A stretch of DNA of 64,000 bases, taken from positions 7,048,716-7,112,715 of the forward strand of contig CP053163.1 of NCBI GenBank assembly GCA_014607495.2, in the 5' to 3' direction. The notes beneath the pieces were generated by a model. That model saw nothing but the letters and a program-made list of their open reading frames with translations. It made no database searches and was not told where the DNA came from. Position 1 is the first letter of the stretch. Each line of letters starts with the position of its first letter. Origin of the DNA: Carposina sasakii. Its lineage: Eukaryota; Arthropoda; Insecta; Lepidoptera; Carposinidae. Of this stretch, positions 21,501 to 31,369 are shown one piece after another. The position numbers and the translations under genes are program-made.

Positions 21501-23895
21501 GTGGAATATAATACTTCCCTTCAAGCATTCTCTTGGCAGTTACCGGTGACATGTGACCACATTGCATATAATCATTCATAAATTCAACATACTGATGGTG
21601 CAGATTAGGATCTCGAGAAAGTCTACGTTCGATGGCATGGAAACGCCTGAGAGCAAGATCACGAGAACCTTCAAAAACGGGCTCCGAATTTTCCTTAAAT
21701 GGAAGTGCTACGACATACCGACCTGTTTCATCGCGAAGATGTTCGTTACGAAATTTATCCTCACACAACTGGTCACTGGGAGATATATTGTGAGATTGTG
21801 GAATGCTGTCGAGTTCCCAAAATTTTTGCACGATACGAGAAAGGCCTTCGTCACGACTATACTGATCAGCACCTAATAGTGCCACACTTGCAGTAGCTAT
21901 AGGTGTTTTTCCGAGTAAGAGCCATCCAAACACCGAGTTGAATGCACGAGGTTGCGTTGCGTTGCCCTTGATGCGTTGGGTGAGAAGAGAGTCAGCAAAA
22001 ACATCTGCACCTAAAAGGATATCGATGGGGCTCGGGACATCAAACCCAGGATCTGCTAGTTGTAGCGAATTGATATGAGACCAGTCGCACGTGGTTAATT
22101 TTGTGATTGGCTGATCCCCACATATTTTAGGTAAGACCTGCAAATCCAGGTTGAACTTTACGTCATTATCTGTGCCGACGTCACAATTTATCATCCCTAA
22201 AATTGGAGCTGCAGATCCCCCCAGGCCGTTAACGCTGATAGCAGATGCTGTTGGTTTTAACTTAAGACGATGCATAGCATCTTCGGTTATGAAGTTGTTT
22301 TGGCTTCCGGTGTCGAAAAGGGCACGAAACGTTTGAAATTCGCCTTCTGAATCCTTGACCTGTATGAGAGCAGTTGCAAGCAGAACCGTGGACGTGGGAG
22401 GAGCATCCGCCCTTAGAAAATTTTCCTTTGAAACCAAAGTAACCGCAGCTACCGCCGGATCGGAGCTGTCAGCTGGTTTGTGTGGGTGCAATAAAGTGTG
22501 ATGTTTACGTCCACATTTTTGGCAACTAAAAATGGATGCACACTGTTGTCGCTGATGTGACGAATTTAAACAGTTATAACACCATCGACGTTCGGATGCG
22601 ATCGATAATCGTTCTTCCAAAGATTTCGCTGCAAACGATGTGCATGTGACAATACTATGATTATCCCCACAGAAAGAGCACTTCCGAATCGGCTTAGTAG
22701 CTTCGATCCCACTTGCCTTATTGTGCGAAGGCCCATCGTTGCCAATAATATTTGCTACTGGTGGTCCGATTGGCCTCGCCTTCCTCACGTTGACGTTACG
22801 GGTTGATGAAGGTGTAGGTGTTGAGGAAGGTGCCACTAGGAGAGAGTGAGATGCAACGATGCTGCGCTTCGGTGAAGGCTGTGAAAGGGATGGCTTGGTA
22901 TACTCACGGTGATGACTCGATACAGGCTGTTTGGAGTCGACGAAATGGGTATCTCGAAGCATGGCCTCACAGTTGGACTGCAAAAAGGCGTTAAGTTCCT
23001 TATATTTGGGCATAGGTGAGGTGTGTTTTTCATCGAATTCCCGGCGAAGTTTGACATCCAGCTTTGACAAAATATGATAACATAATATAAAATCCCAATG
23101 ATTTGTTGGTAAGTTTAATCTTTTCAAAACAATGAGATTTTCATCAATCATGTCCAACGATTGACGGAAATCATGAGCATTATTTACCTTAAAGGTCACT
23201 TGCAGAATATCCCGCCAACAAGTGAACGCCAGGTCGCGGCTGTTTTCAAAACGAGCAACGAGTGTGGTATATGCATCACGGTAATATTCACCAGTGAGGG
23301 GAAATGTACGCAGAATATTGTGAGCTTCACCATGTAAAACCGACGATAAATAATGAAACTTCTCAATATCACTAAGCGACGATGACTCATGAATAAGAGA
23401 ATTGTAGATTGCAATAAACTCAGGCCATTCTTTGATATTACCGGAGAATTTTGGTAGTGTTATTTTAGGCAATCTAACATTAGTAGAATGATCCTTTGGT
23501 TGGTTTGACAACTCTGAGTCTGATGAGCTGTATCTAGACTGGAGACCCATTGTTTCAAAATACATGGTATCAAATTTCTCCTGCATACCATCATCATCAT
23601 CATCAGCAGCACTAACAAGGGCCAACAGGGCATAATGTGCTTCTTCAAAACTAAGTGCAATGTTAGGTAACTCACGACAATATGCTAAAAATAATTCTAA
23701 TTGTGAAGGATCATTTTTTATTAATTTTCCTATATGTGCAGCTTTTGTCAACCGGTTGAATGCAACAGTACGTTTTCTTCTCAACGTTGGAATATCCTTT
23801 ATGGAATGACTTTCACTGTCTTCAACCTCAGACAGTTTGGCCTTAACCTTATGACCAGAGCCTTTATGCCGTAATGCATATGCCATCATAAACAA
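18574..23895 (-). CDS. BEL/Pao Gag-Pol polyprotein (1773 aa)
   Basis: One continuous frame. Gag occupies roughly residues 1-400, with the LPKITLPKFSGN motif of BEL-type Gag near 145. Cysteine/histidine knuckles lie at about 405-465 (CSFCGDNHSIVTC, CYNCLNSSHQRQQC). The protease motif ALFDTGSQNNFI is near 525. Reverse transcriptase carries YVDDVVTG near 935. A BEL-type RNase H region follows (FADSSQIAYGAA; LWTDSSVVLSWL). Integrase has an HHCC-like region (CHPGLN...CIRCHRL) and a DDE triad at about 1488 (VDFGGPF), 1553 (HSDCGTNF) and 1595 (GGVWEIQIK), ending in a C-terminal domain with LGRVVELHPG. All catalytic residues I can check are present and the length is usual for the family. Translation starts at MFMMAYALRHKG; a start two or three codons later is possible. 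A leader of about 580 bp separates it from the primer site. Confidence 0.95.
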   Translation of the reverse strand: MFMMAYALRHKGSGHKVKAKLSEVEDSESHSIKDIPTLRRKRTVAFNRLTKAAHIGKLIKNDPSQLELFLAYCRELPNIALSFEEAHYALLALVSAADDDDDGMQEKFDTMYFETMGLQSRYSSSDSELSNQPKDHSTNVRLPKITLPKFSGNIKEWPEFIAIYNSLIHESSSLSDIEKFHYLSSVLHGEAHNILRTFPLTGEYYRDAYTTLVARFENSRDLAFTCWRDILQVTFKVNNAHDFRQSLDMIDENLIVLKRLNLPTNHWDFILCYHILSKLDVKLRREFDEKHTSPMPKYKELNAFLQSNCEAMLRDTHFVDSKQPVSSHHREYTKPSLSQPSPKRSIVASHSLLVAPSSTPTPSSTRNVNVRKARPIGPPVANIIGNDGPSHNKASGIEATKPIRKCSFCGDNHSIVTCTSFAAKSLEERLSIASERRWCYNCLNSSHQRQQCASIFSCQKCGRKHHTLLHPHKPADSSDPAVAAVTLVSKENFLRADAPPTSTVLLATALIQVKDSEGEFQTFRALFDTGSQNNFITEDAMHRLKLKPTASAISVNGLGGSAAPILGMINCDVGTDNDVKFNLDLQVLPKICGDQPITKLTTCDWSHINSLQLADPGFDVPSPIDILLGADVFADSLLTQRIKGNATQPRAFNSVFGWLLLGKTPIATASVALLGADQYSRDEGLSRIVQKFWELDSIPQSHNISPSDQLCEDKFRNEHLRDETGRYVVALPFKENSEPVFEGSRDLALRRFHAIERRLSRDPNLHHQYVEFMNDYMQCGHMSPVTAKRMLEGKYYIPHHCIVRPDSATTKLRVVFDASAKDRNSKSLNDTLLTGPKLQSNIVDILLRFREHAVVFMADVRQMYRQINVIPAHREYQRILWRANSQEPLQEYELNTVTYGVSSAPFLACRMMQQLAIDEGDAFPLAKKVLTTDIYVDDVVTGNRSLLEAQRAKSQVIALFKRGHLELRKWASNIPELLSDLSPSDCLTEAISFDDSENTSIKVLGLKWEPSSDCFVFNVQPSNQPCTKRTILSELARIFDPLGFLSPLTISIKCLIQKLWILGAAWDALPPEEVISIWNEYLQQVSVLRSLKIPRRITNTTFQSYELHGFADSSQIAYGAAVYLRIVERDGSTHVFLVCAKARVAPLKSLSIPRLELCAAVLLADLIQFAKNTLRIPIESMTLWTDSSVVLSWLQSHSSRWTTFVANRVSHIHEIASTENWRHVPSADNPADICSRGQMPKDLVHNSLWWAGPEWLSKPSHFWPDTLPSFPTDNVVLEERHKTTLVTDFVAVHNVHIVDRLLERFSSFDKITRIVSYVLRFITKQRPEGYFISEEERHRAITRIVAHVQSSHFAKEISQLKSEQPLQKSFRKLNPFLDTEGILRVGGRISRSGLEFEHKHPALLPSSSPLTSSVIDSIHRSFCHPGLNTTQYLILQQFWILSAKRVIRHHLSKCIRCHRLRPQPLQPFMSDLPSFRVNQAKPFSIVGVDFGGPFKIKLGSHRGAKLDKAYLCLFVCLSTKAVHLEVVSTLSTEGFIAALRRFISRRGRCNVIHSDCGTNFVGAHNQLSLLMKDACDSERVEFKFNPPSAPHFGGVWEIQIKAAKTHLYRVIGDQTLTFEELYTLFTQIEAVLNSRPLCPLSSDPNDLSVLTPGHFLTLEPLTSLPETDFTETRINRLNRWQLIQSFQQRFWTRWKQEYLHSLTQRMKWTNNCHLKLDALVLIKDDVRPPLQWSLGRVVELHPGPDGVVRVASVRTATNILKRPLVKLCPLPSD

Positions 23896-24477
23896 AGAAA
23901 TAAAAAATAAGAACTAGAACACAAATAAATTCAGATGGGCACACAAACAATTAGTAACTTGCCTATGATACAAATAAACACAACAACAATAACTCAATTT
24001 ACTATGTAAGATAGCCTCGGAAAGTAAACCAGTACAACAATGAACAAATTTGAATATGAGGTAGATGTACAGACAGGTTGCATTCACATAAAACAATTGG
24101 TTTTATACTATAAAAACAAAGTTCACTACATATACACAAAATATAAGAAAATAAACTAGTTATATAAGTAACTGAACCGGTTAATTCTATTTATGTTTGC
24201 TTATTATTGATAATTTTGTTGTGGTAAGATCATACAATCCTTTATTTATATAAAGAAACAATTATAATAATATAATAATTAACATGAAATCCTAGCAACT
24301 TGAAAGCATGAATACTTGGTAGCTAGATAGGTGAATTGCTTTATCAATAATTACAAACCGTTATAATTACGTTAGATGCCTTGTAATATTGATGTAAGCA
24401 CGATTATGAACGGAAAACCTTGACGATTTTGAAGTGGCAAGTGCAGGTAGGTAGGTACGGTACGGTTATCGAAAATT

Positions 24478-24494
24478 CCCTGGTTTCGGCACCA
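24478..24494 (-). promoter_or_regulatory. Primer-binding site of BEL/Pao element
   Basis: The + strand reads ccctggtttcggcacca, i.e. a tRNA-like 3' end with CCA, placed 5 nt inside the 5' LTR. The complement, beginning TGGTGCCGAAACC, is what a primer tRNA would pair with. I cannot name the tRNA with certainty. Confidence 0.75.
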
Positions 24495-24499
24495 AAAAA

Positions 24500-24936
24500 T
24501 GTAACGCAGTCGGGTAAATGTAGAACGAACACTGGTTACAGGGGTAGGCTATCAGCACAATGTTCCAAACATTACCTGGTGATGGATGCTGAGGGTTGGA
24601 GTTCGGCTGCTAGCGTACGCTTCACTTGTGGTTGGATGTGGTAGTCACTTCACTTGCACTTCACAGGTTAAGTTTTCTTTATTAAAGTTTGATTTGTGCG
24701 CGGGTGGCGGACGTTTTGACACAAATTGTATAGGTCGGTACGATAAGATGGAAAAAGTTTTACGTTTTCAACAGGACTAGTTCAACAAGAAAAAACGTAA
24801 TGGCGGAATGCCGCCGAAATAAAAACTTTTAAATTTTGCGCCATGAAGCCTAGCGCCCTCTATTGGCTCGGTTTAGAAACATGGCACGATAACGTGCTCT
24901 GATTGGCCCAGCCTGTGACTGTGTTTTACCGATACA
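24500..24936 (-). repeat. 5' LTR of BEL/Pao element
   Basis: 437 bp, TGT...ACA. Same as 17938-18396 except for one substitution and the missing 22 bp close to its outer end. Confidence 0.92.
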
Positions 24937-24941
24937 ATATT

Positions 24942-25770
24942 ACTTTAACAGTTTTGAATAATTTTATTCTCATTTTTTATTTTTGATGATATACAATACT
25001 AAATACCTACTAATAGTATTCTTGGCAGTTCATCTAATAGCCATATTGTTCTAAATGGTGAATAATTGTGATGTAGTATTTCTCTAAAACTTGATCAAGA
25101 TAGATACAGAATTAACTTTATCCTTCAAATAGACTTATCAGACCAATGCAAAAGTCGGCCCAATCTCTTAATTATTTTCATTTTTAATATTACCTATTAC
25201 TAGTAAGAATAACACGGGTTATGCTCGGTAAGTAACTACCTATTTTATGATGAGATAATTTTAAACGATTTTCCCAGAATAATTTCTTATGAAAAACATG
25301 GTAATTACAAATAATATTATCTACCTATGAAATATAATTAATAAATAATACATAATATGATCTAAAGGTATAATTAAAATCGAACTAATAACTTATAATT
25401 GTTTCGAAAAGGAACGAATTTAGTTAATTATTTACAACATAATGACTCGAAATTTCGTCACTGCCTAAAATAGAGTATTTTTGATGTTTGTTAGTAAAAA
25501 CTTGGTTTGTTTGTAAAAACTTTAAATTCTAAGAAGGAAAAAACTTTAATGTCTTTAGCTAATAACGAAATTTAGTACAAAAATTCTACTTTTGATTGCA
25601 AAAATCGTACTGTAAAGGAAAATTTATATAAAAATTACAGTATTTTAATAACCGGAGGCTTAAAACATTTTGAGTTTCAGGTTTCTGCTAAGTTATAAAT
25701 AAATGACAAGCAAAGTTTGTAAAAAATGTACCCTAAAGATCTAAAAAATATTCCAAAATAAATATTCCAG
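24942..25770. other. AT-rich intron, nothing recognised
   Basis: Very AT-rich sequence with no open frame of note and no repeat I can match inside the window. Confidence 0.5.
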
Positions 25771-25985
25771 CCTCAACAGAGGCTACTTATTTGCGCCGTT
25801 TGGCGTGGAGACCTTAGGCTTTTGGGGACCGGCGACGCTCCAAACATACAGAGACCTGGCCGGGCGGCTCGTGGAGTCCACACGTGACCAAAACGCTGGC
25901 TGCTTAACCTAGGCCAAAGAATTACCATAGCCACCCAGTGCGGCAACGCAGCCAGCATTTTGGGCACGCTACCTGATAATAAATG
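25771..25985 (+). pseudogene. R2-like LINE, C-terminal fragment
   Basis: Reads LFAPFGVETLGFWGP and GRLVESTRDQNAG, then after a frame break GNAASILGTLP. This is the end of the restriction-like-endonuclease LINE family that is nearly whole at 50322-53180 (compare FGAFGVETLGPWGP ... GNAASLLGTLP). It contains a frameshift and two stops, and is 5'-truncated. An RTE fragment begins directly after it. Confidence 0.8.
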
Positions 25986-27990
25986 AAATTAGATCGGTTG
26001 ACCACCTTGTAAAAATAAAGTCAGTGGATGATATAAATAACAGGCTGGTAGAAACTGTCCATACGATGGGGTCTAAATTCTTTAGACCTAACCGTAGAAA
26101 TAGATCCTAGAAACTAACTGATCATACCCTCAATATCATGGCGGAAAGGCGCGCAATGTCTCTGCAGTCCTCTGATGACGCTGAAGCATATCGGCAGCTC
26201 AATAGACGTATCTCCAAGTCTCTGCGACACGACATCCGTAGCTTTAATACTCGCTGCATTAAGGAGATAATAGAGCGAAACCAAGGCTCCAAAGTATTCG
26301 CAAGAGAATTATCTATTGGGCAGAGCCAGTTGACGAAGCTGAAGACAGAGGACGGCAGTGTAGCATCTACCATACCAGAGGTGCTAAGGGAGATTGAGAG
26401 GTTCTATGGACAGCTATATACCTTGGTCACTAAACCTGTGAGCCAAGCTCACCCGACACTATACTGAAGACATCCCGGATATCAGCCTGTACGAGATTAG
26501 GACTGCCCTTAAACAACTCGAAAACAACAAAGCGCCGGGCGACGATGGAATTTCATCAGAGCTTCTAAGAGCGGGTGGAACTCCGGTACTGAGGGTTCTC
26601 CAGAGGCTTTTCAATTCCGTCCTGCTCGAAGGCATAACGCCGGAAAGCATGGAGCAGAAGTGTGGTGGTGCTGTTCTTTAGAAAGGGCGATAAAGCCTTG
26701 CTGAAGAACTATAGACCCATCTCGCTTCTGAGCCATGTCTACAAGTTGTTTTCAAGGGTAATCACGAATCGTCTTGCTCGCAGGTTTGATGACTTGCAGC
26801 CTCCCGAACAAGCCGGCCGAAAAGGGTTTAGTACCATAGATCATATCCACATGCTACGACAGATTATACAAAAAACGGAAGAGTATAATCGGCCACTATG
26901 CCTAGCGTTCGTGGACTATGAGAAGGCATTTGATTTGATCGAGACATGGGCAGTGCTGCAGTCTCTCCAGCGGTGCCATATTGACCATCGATATATCGAA
27001 GTGCTGAAGTGTTTATACAGCAACGCCACCATGTCGGTACGAGTACAGGAGCGGAGCACTGAGTCCATTTCATTGCAGAGGGGAGTGAGACAAGGAGATG
27101 TTATTTCTCCGAAGCTCTTATTCAGTGGAAGACGCCTTTAAGCTTCTCGAATGGAAAGGATTCGGCATCAATATCAATGGCGATACATCACTCACCTTCG
27201 GTTCGCAGACGACATCGTGGTCATGGCAGAATCGCTGAAGGATCTAAGCACAATGCTCGATGGCCTCAATCGAGTCTCCCAATAGGTGGGCCTGAAGATG
27301 AACATGGACAAGACGAAGATCATGTCGAACGTCCATGTGCCGCCCACTCTTGTACTAGTTGGGAGCTCGATGCTCGAAGTTGTTGACGAGTATGTTTTTC
27401 TGGGACAGACGGTCAAACTAGGTAGGTCCAACTTTGAGAAGGAGGTAAATCGGCGTATCCAACTCGGCTGGACAGCGTTCAGGAAACTACGAAGCTTATT
27501 TGTGTCCAAGATACCCCAGTCCTTAAAGACGAAGGTATTCAACCAGTGCGTGCTGCCGGTGATGACGTGCCGAGACGTAGTCTCTAAGTATATGCCTCAT
27601 AAAGAAGCTCAGGATCGCACAGCGAGCTATGGAGAGAGCTATGCTTGGGATCTCTCTGCGTGATCGAATCAGAAATGAGGAGATCCCCAGACGTACAAAG
27701 ATCACTGACATAGCTCAACGGTCCAGCAAGCTGTAGTGGCAATGGGCAGGGCACATAGCTCGAAGAACTGATGGCCGACGGAGTCGGAAAGTTCTAGAGT
27801 GGATAACACGTATCGGCAAGCGCAGCGTGGGAAGGCCACCCGCGAGTTGGACGGGCGACCTGGCCAAGGATGCAGGCTGCTTCCGACCGGTCGGAGTAGA
27901 GGTTATTGGGGGAGGCCTATGTTCAACAGTGGACTTCTCAGGGCTGTAAATGATGAAATTATGAAAAATAAAGATGGTCAACCGACCCCC
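25986..27990 (+). pseudogene. RTE-type LINE reverse transcriptase, decayed
   Basis: Linker and polymerase of an RTE-like LINE broken into several frames. Segments in order: SVDDINNRLVETVHTMGSKF (about 26020); MAERRAMSLQSSDDAEAYRQ (26138-26467); ENNKAPGDDGISSELLRAGG; then KGDKALLKNYRPISLLSHVY, AFVDYEKAFDLIETWAVL and GVRQGDVISPKLL (26662-27141, RT motifs 2a, A and B); the catalytic RFADDIVVMAESL region near 27205; FLGQTVKLGRSNFEKEVNRR (27286-27663); and the GRPPASWTGDLAKDAG-like tail. Frameshifts are plain against the copy at 38487-39470, for example an extra a at about 26644-26646. The endonuclease domain is missing. It cannot make an enzyme. Confidence 0.88.
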
Positions 27991-28551
27991 ACATAATCCT
28001 AAGTACATTTAAGTTAGTCATAAATCATAATGTAATATTAACTAAAATCTTTAAAATTGTGAATGAAAGTATGTAATAGGTATGGAAATATGTCATTGTC
28101 AAAGATAAAATCAGTTAGCATGTTTGGAGTCGATGCGGATGAGTCGCGAGCATAGCGTAACGAGTCCTCAAAACGAGTTATCAATGATAAATGTAAGCCG
28201 GGTAGTGAAGCCAAAAAGGGAGGATTGTTTTGAATTTTATAATCACGCGCATTATTACCAAGTATCGATTACTTTTTAGAGTTTTAATATAACATATAGA
28301 TTTAAAAAAATGCCTAAATGTAGGTTGAATGTGACTCACCAAGGAGACAAGTAAAATCAATAAGATCAATTTAAATCACTTAAAGTTACTTTAAAAGTGT
28401 GCGCGATCATGAGTTCTGGAGAACTTATAACTATACGAATTAGTCGTGAGCAATAGCTAGTAGCGGTGAGTCGTCGACGATTTTTTCGTAAACGAAACGA
28501 GACCGTTCATCGTCGATCGTCGACTAGTCGATCAACCAGTCGAATTCGTCG

Positions 28552-28654
28552 ACTAGTTCATTACGTGACTAACAGTCTATTTAGAGTCTAAATATACTAA
28601 CAGTCTAAATAGACTGTCAGTCTAAATAGACTGTTAGTCACATAATGAACTAGT
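28552..28654. repeat. 34-bp near-perfect hairpin (33/34)
   Basis: Arm 28552-28585 (actagttcatt...tctatttaga) and arm 28621-28654 are inverted copies with one mismatch. The 35-bp loop contains further copies of gtctaaata. It sits in a region full of cgactagtcg-type words that also occurs beyond the Transib element at 33480-33560. Confidence 0.8.
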
Positions 28655-29498
28655 AGTCTAAATTTTAGACGATGCGTGCGTAGCATTATAATTAAACGTA
28701 ATGAATTTATAAACTATATTTACAATATTTTCCAATAATTTCGGGATATTCCTTATTTATTAAAAGTTATGCACAATGAAATGAATGATCTACCCTTCAT
28801 ACTTTTCCAGGCTTAGGACTGGCTGAGCATAATAATATCCATACGAGTAGGTATCAACTCGTCTATTCAGGCGTATTTAGAAGATCAATCGATTTAATGT
28901 ACCTACATGATTTATATACATAATATTGATTTTTTTTGTATTTTTTGTTTATTTACAGATTGCTTTATTTACATAAAAGGTACTTTATGCAATTCATAGC
29001 TTTTATCGCGGGCTTACTTAGTCTCATGTTAAAAAAAAGTTAACTTATTTTAATGCACTATAAATAATCACATTCACACAATCAGTTTTATATTTACTCC
29101 CTTAGATACAAATTTACAATTACACGTATTTATTCACTATTTTGTATTCAATAAAATACTCTCTTCCTACCCCGTAAGGGATAAAGGCGTGATTATATGT
29201 ATGTAAAACAAAACAATTAATTTTAAATCTAAATAATCGCACGCAAAACTGTTTAGAGAAATGTAAAAACCAGTTTATATCCACTACTCTAGTTTCTCTT
29301 TCTCGCACGCAAACATAACTAATTAGCACCCTTTTTCTTCAATCAACAGAATAAATTGGAATAATTACAATAAAAGTATTTTGAAATATGAACGGAATAA
29401 TGGTAGTAATAAGACTCTAATTCATTTCACCACCGCGTCAACGTATCATCGCATTCTCGTCGAATGTTACACGACTACGTTCAAAAGCCGTACCGTCG

Positions 29499-29852
29499 CA
29501 CGGTGGGCTGAAAAACGGCTTTCATAGACATAGGAATCAAAAGTGGCAAATACCGAATTTCTAATCGAATATCGCTTCTACTAGTTATTATCATATACTC
29601 AAATGATACTCGCATCAATCTGCACAAAAACAAAGGACTTATAATTTTTTTACGAAAAATTTGTATGAAGCTAGAATAAAAATTTAATTATCTCTTAAAC
29701 GGCAAGGAAAACCGTAATATCCTTACAGGTAGTTTTAGTACTAATTATTTATGATTTTTTGACGTACTACAAATAACGGTTATCACTGCCGATTTTTTTT
29801 TAAAAATCATCAAAATATTTTTATTTATTTTTACATACGAAACGGTTCCTTT
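29499..29852 (+). repeat. Left terminal inverted repeat of Transib
   Basis: Inverse of 33062-33415. By eye I see one substitution (ttttag/tgttag at about 29733), small T/A-run differences and a few changes near the inner edge. The heptamer-like CACGGTG at the tip resembles the CACAGTG heptamer of V(D)J recombination signals. Confidence 0.92.
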
Positions 29853-29985
29853 TCGTGTTTAAGTTGAGAAACACAGAATTTTAACAACGCAAAATATAAA
29901 ATTAGCATCCCCTGTCTACTTCCAAAAGGGTAGGCAAAAGTTTATTGTACTTCCGCACTTAGACATCTATTTTCAGTGGGATATT

Positions 29986-30241
29986 CATCATCATCAGCCC
30001 ATAACAGTCCACTGCTGGACCTGAGCCTCTCCCGTGGGAGAATGTTGCCATAATCTCCACGCTTGGCAGGCAGGTTGGAGATCGATGTAAAAGACCATAG
30101 TATAATGAAAATGCTGCTGCCCATTTTCTGGTCTATTGAGGCTCAGGCTAAACGGCGACTAATACAAGCGTATTAGTCGCCTTTTACGCCCCTGTGTATG
30201 GAGGGTTGGTGCTATTCTATTCTGCCGGACACCACACGGCC
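29986..30241 (-). mobile_element. SINE-R inserted in Transib, 13-bp target duplication
   Basis: A 256-bp SINE-R copy (catcatcatcagccc tail, ccactgctggacctgagc, 'ctgccggacaccacacggcc' head) flanked by the exact 13-bp duplication tcagtgggatatt (29973-29985 and 30242-30254). It interrupts the leader between the Transib end and its promoter. Confidence 0.85.
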
Positions 30242-30570
30242 TCAGTGGGATATTGATCAACCAAAATAAGTTTTCAATTTTAGATACATTAAAAATACCA
30301 TAAAGAATTGTTAAGTAATTGTTTAGTTTCATTGTAACTAGGTAAGTGATTAAGTAATTCTAATAATTTAGGCTTCTGAAGAGACTAAATAGGTGATTAA
30401 ATAATTAGCAATATCGCGCAACAATGCAATCTTTGGACTGCATCACTTTTTTCTGATTAGCTAATGTGGTAATTAGTTGTGCTAATGTGTTATATTGTCG
30501 ACTATAAGTTTTCTTTAGTACTTCTTTGAAAAGTCTAATGGGGGTAGTTAACTAATTATCGATTTTTTGC

Positions 30571-30578
30571 TATAAAAG
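30571..30578 (+). promoter_or_regulatory. TATA box of the Transib transposase gene
   Basis: TATAAAAG at 30571, about 80-100 bp before the candidate start codons at 30650 and 30668, in AT-rich non-coding DNA. This is the normal spacing for an insect promoter with a short leader. Confidence 0.6.
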
Positions 30579-30649
30579 GACTAAACTTTTGCTTTTAATT
30601 TAAATTGTTCACATCCGTGTAACTGTTAACACTAAATAATATTTGCTCT

Positions 30650-31369
30650 GTGATTTTAAATCAAATAATGGAAAGTTTAATCACCAATTTAGACTTGTTT
30701 GTTCTTCTAAAAAGTGAGACTACTTCATTTAATCATGAAGTATTGTTTGGTGCACTTGTATCCCGCATAGGCGATTGCCTTTCTGTCGAAGATCAAGTAA
30801 CTGTTAAAGAATTTTGTCGAAGGTTTACGCGAGCTGCTTTACAGAGGTGGCAGAAATCCAGCAGATTCCTTGATAATTTCAGAAGACTGTACGGAAATTG
30901 GCTGCAAGCAAATATTGATTGGCCAAGTTGTGTGCAAACTTTGGTTAATCGAGAAACTATTGATGATATACACACCATCTCTCAAGAACCGTCGACGTCA
31001 TCGTCCGTTAGTGCAGTAACATCATCGTCTGTTGGGACAATGACAAAAAGGTCCCGAAAACCCTTTGAAGATCTAGGAAACAAACAGAAAAAGAGAAGAT
31101 CTGATGACCATACAAGCGAAGATTCCAGTGAATTGGCCTATGCAGCTGCAGCACGTTTAAAAGAAGAAGGGCATGGAGATATCGCTTCAGTGATCGAATA
31201 TATGATGAAAAATCCTGAAGCAGCGGCTACAATTAGTGAGACGCTTAAAAAACCAGTGAAAAAAGTGGTTTTACAGCAGAGAGAAAGCGCTTGGATTGCT
31301 TCTTTCACTAAAACTATCAAAGTGGCAATATATTACATTGCGAGAGGCTGCCATTCGCGAAGGTGCTAA
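30650..31369 (+). pseudogene. Transib transposase, N-terminal part (frame 1)
   Basis: 239 codons. The more likely start is the second methionine, MESLITNLDLF at 30668. The segment has a Ser-rich linker (STSSSVSAVTSSSVGTMTKR), a basic nuclear-localisation-like stretch (KRSRKPFEDLGNKQKKRRSD) and an SELAYAAAARLKEEG helix. It then runs into nonsense (IKVAIYYIARGCHSRRC) after about 31318, where the real coding sequence continues in another frame. It is a single gene with 31296-32783, broken by one frameshift. The RAG1-like catalytic core is all in the second part. Confidence 0.85.

Larger units (their letters stand above)
17938..24936 (-). mobile_element. Full-length BEL/Pao LTR retrotransposon, intact ORF
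   Basis: Complete 7.0-kb element: LTRs at 17938-18396 and 24500-24936, a primer-binding site next to the 5' LTR, and one uninterrupted Gag-Pol frame. The 5-bp target duplication ATATT lies at 17933-17937 and 24937-24941, the length typical of BEL/Pao. The LTRs differ by one base (c/a near 18010 and 24570) and one 22-bp block, so the insertion is recent. With both LTRs and all domains present it is a candidate autonomous element. It lies antisense in the dpr intron. Confidence 0.95.

Noticed and set aside
19148..21896. Plus-strand open frames within the BEL/Pao element
   Set aside because: Antisense shadows of the 1773-codon Gag-Pol frame.
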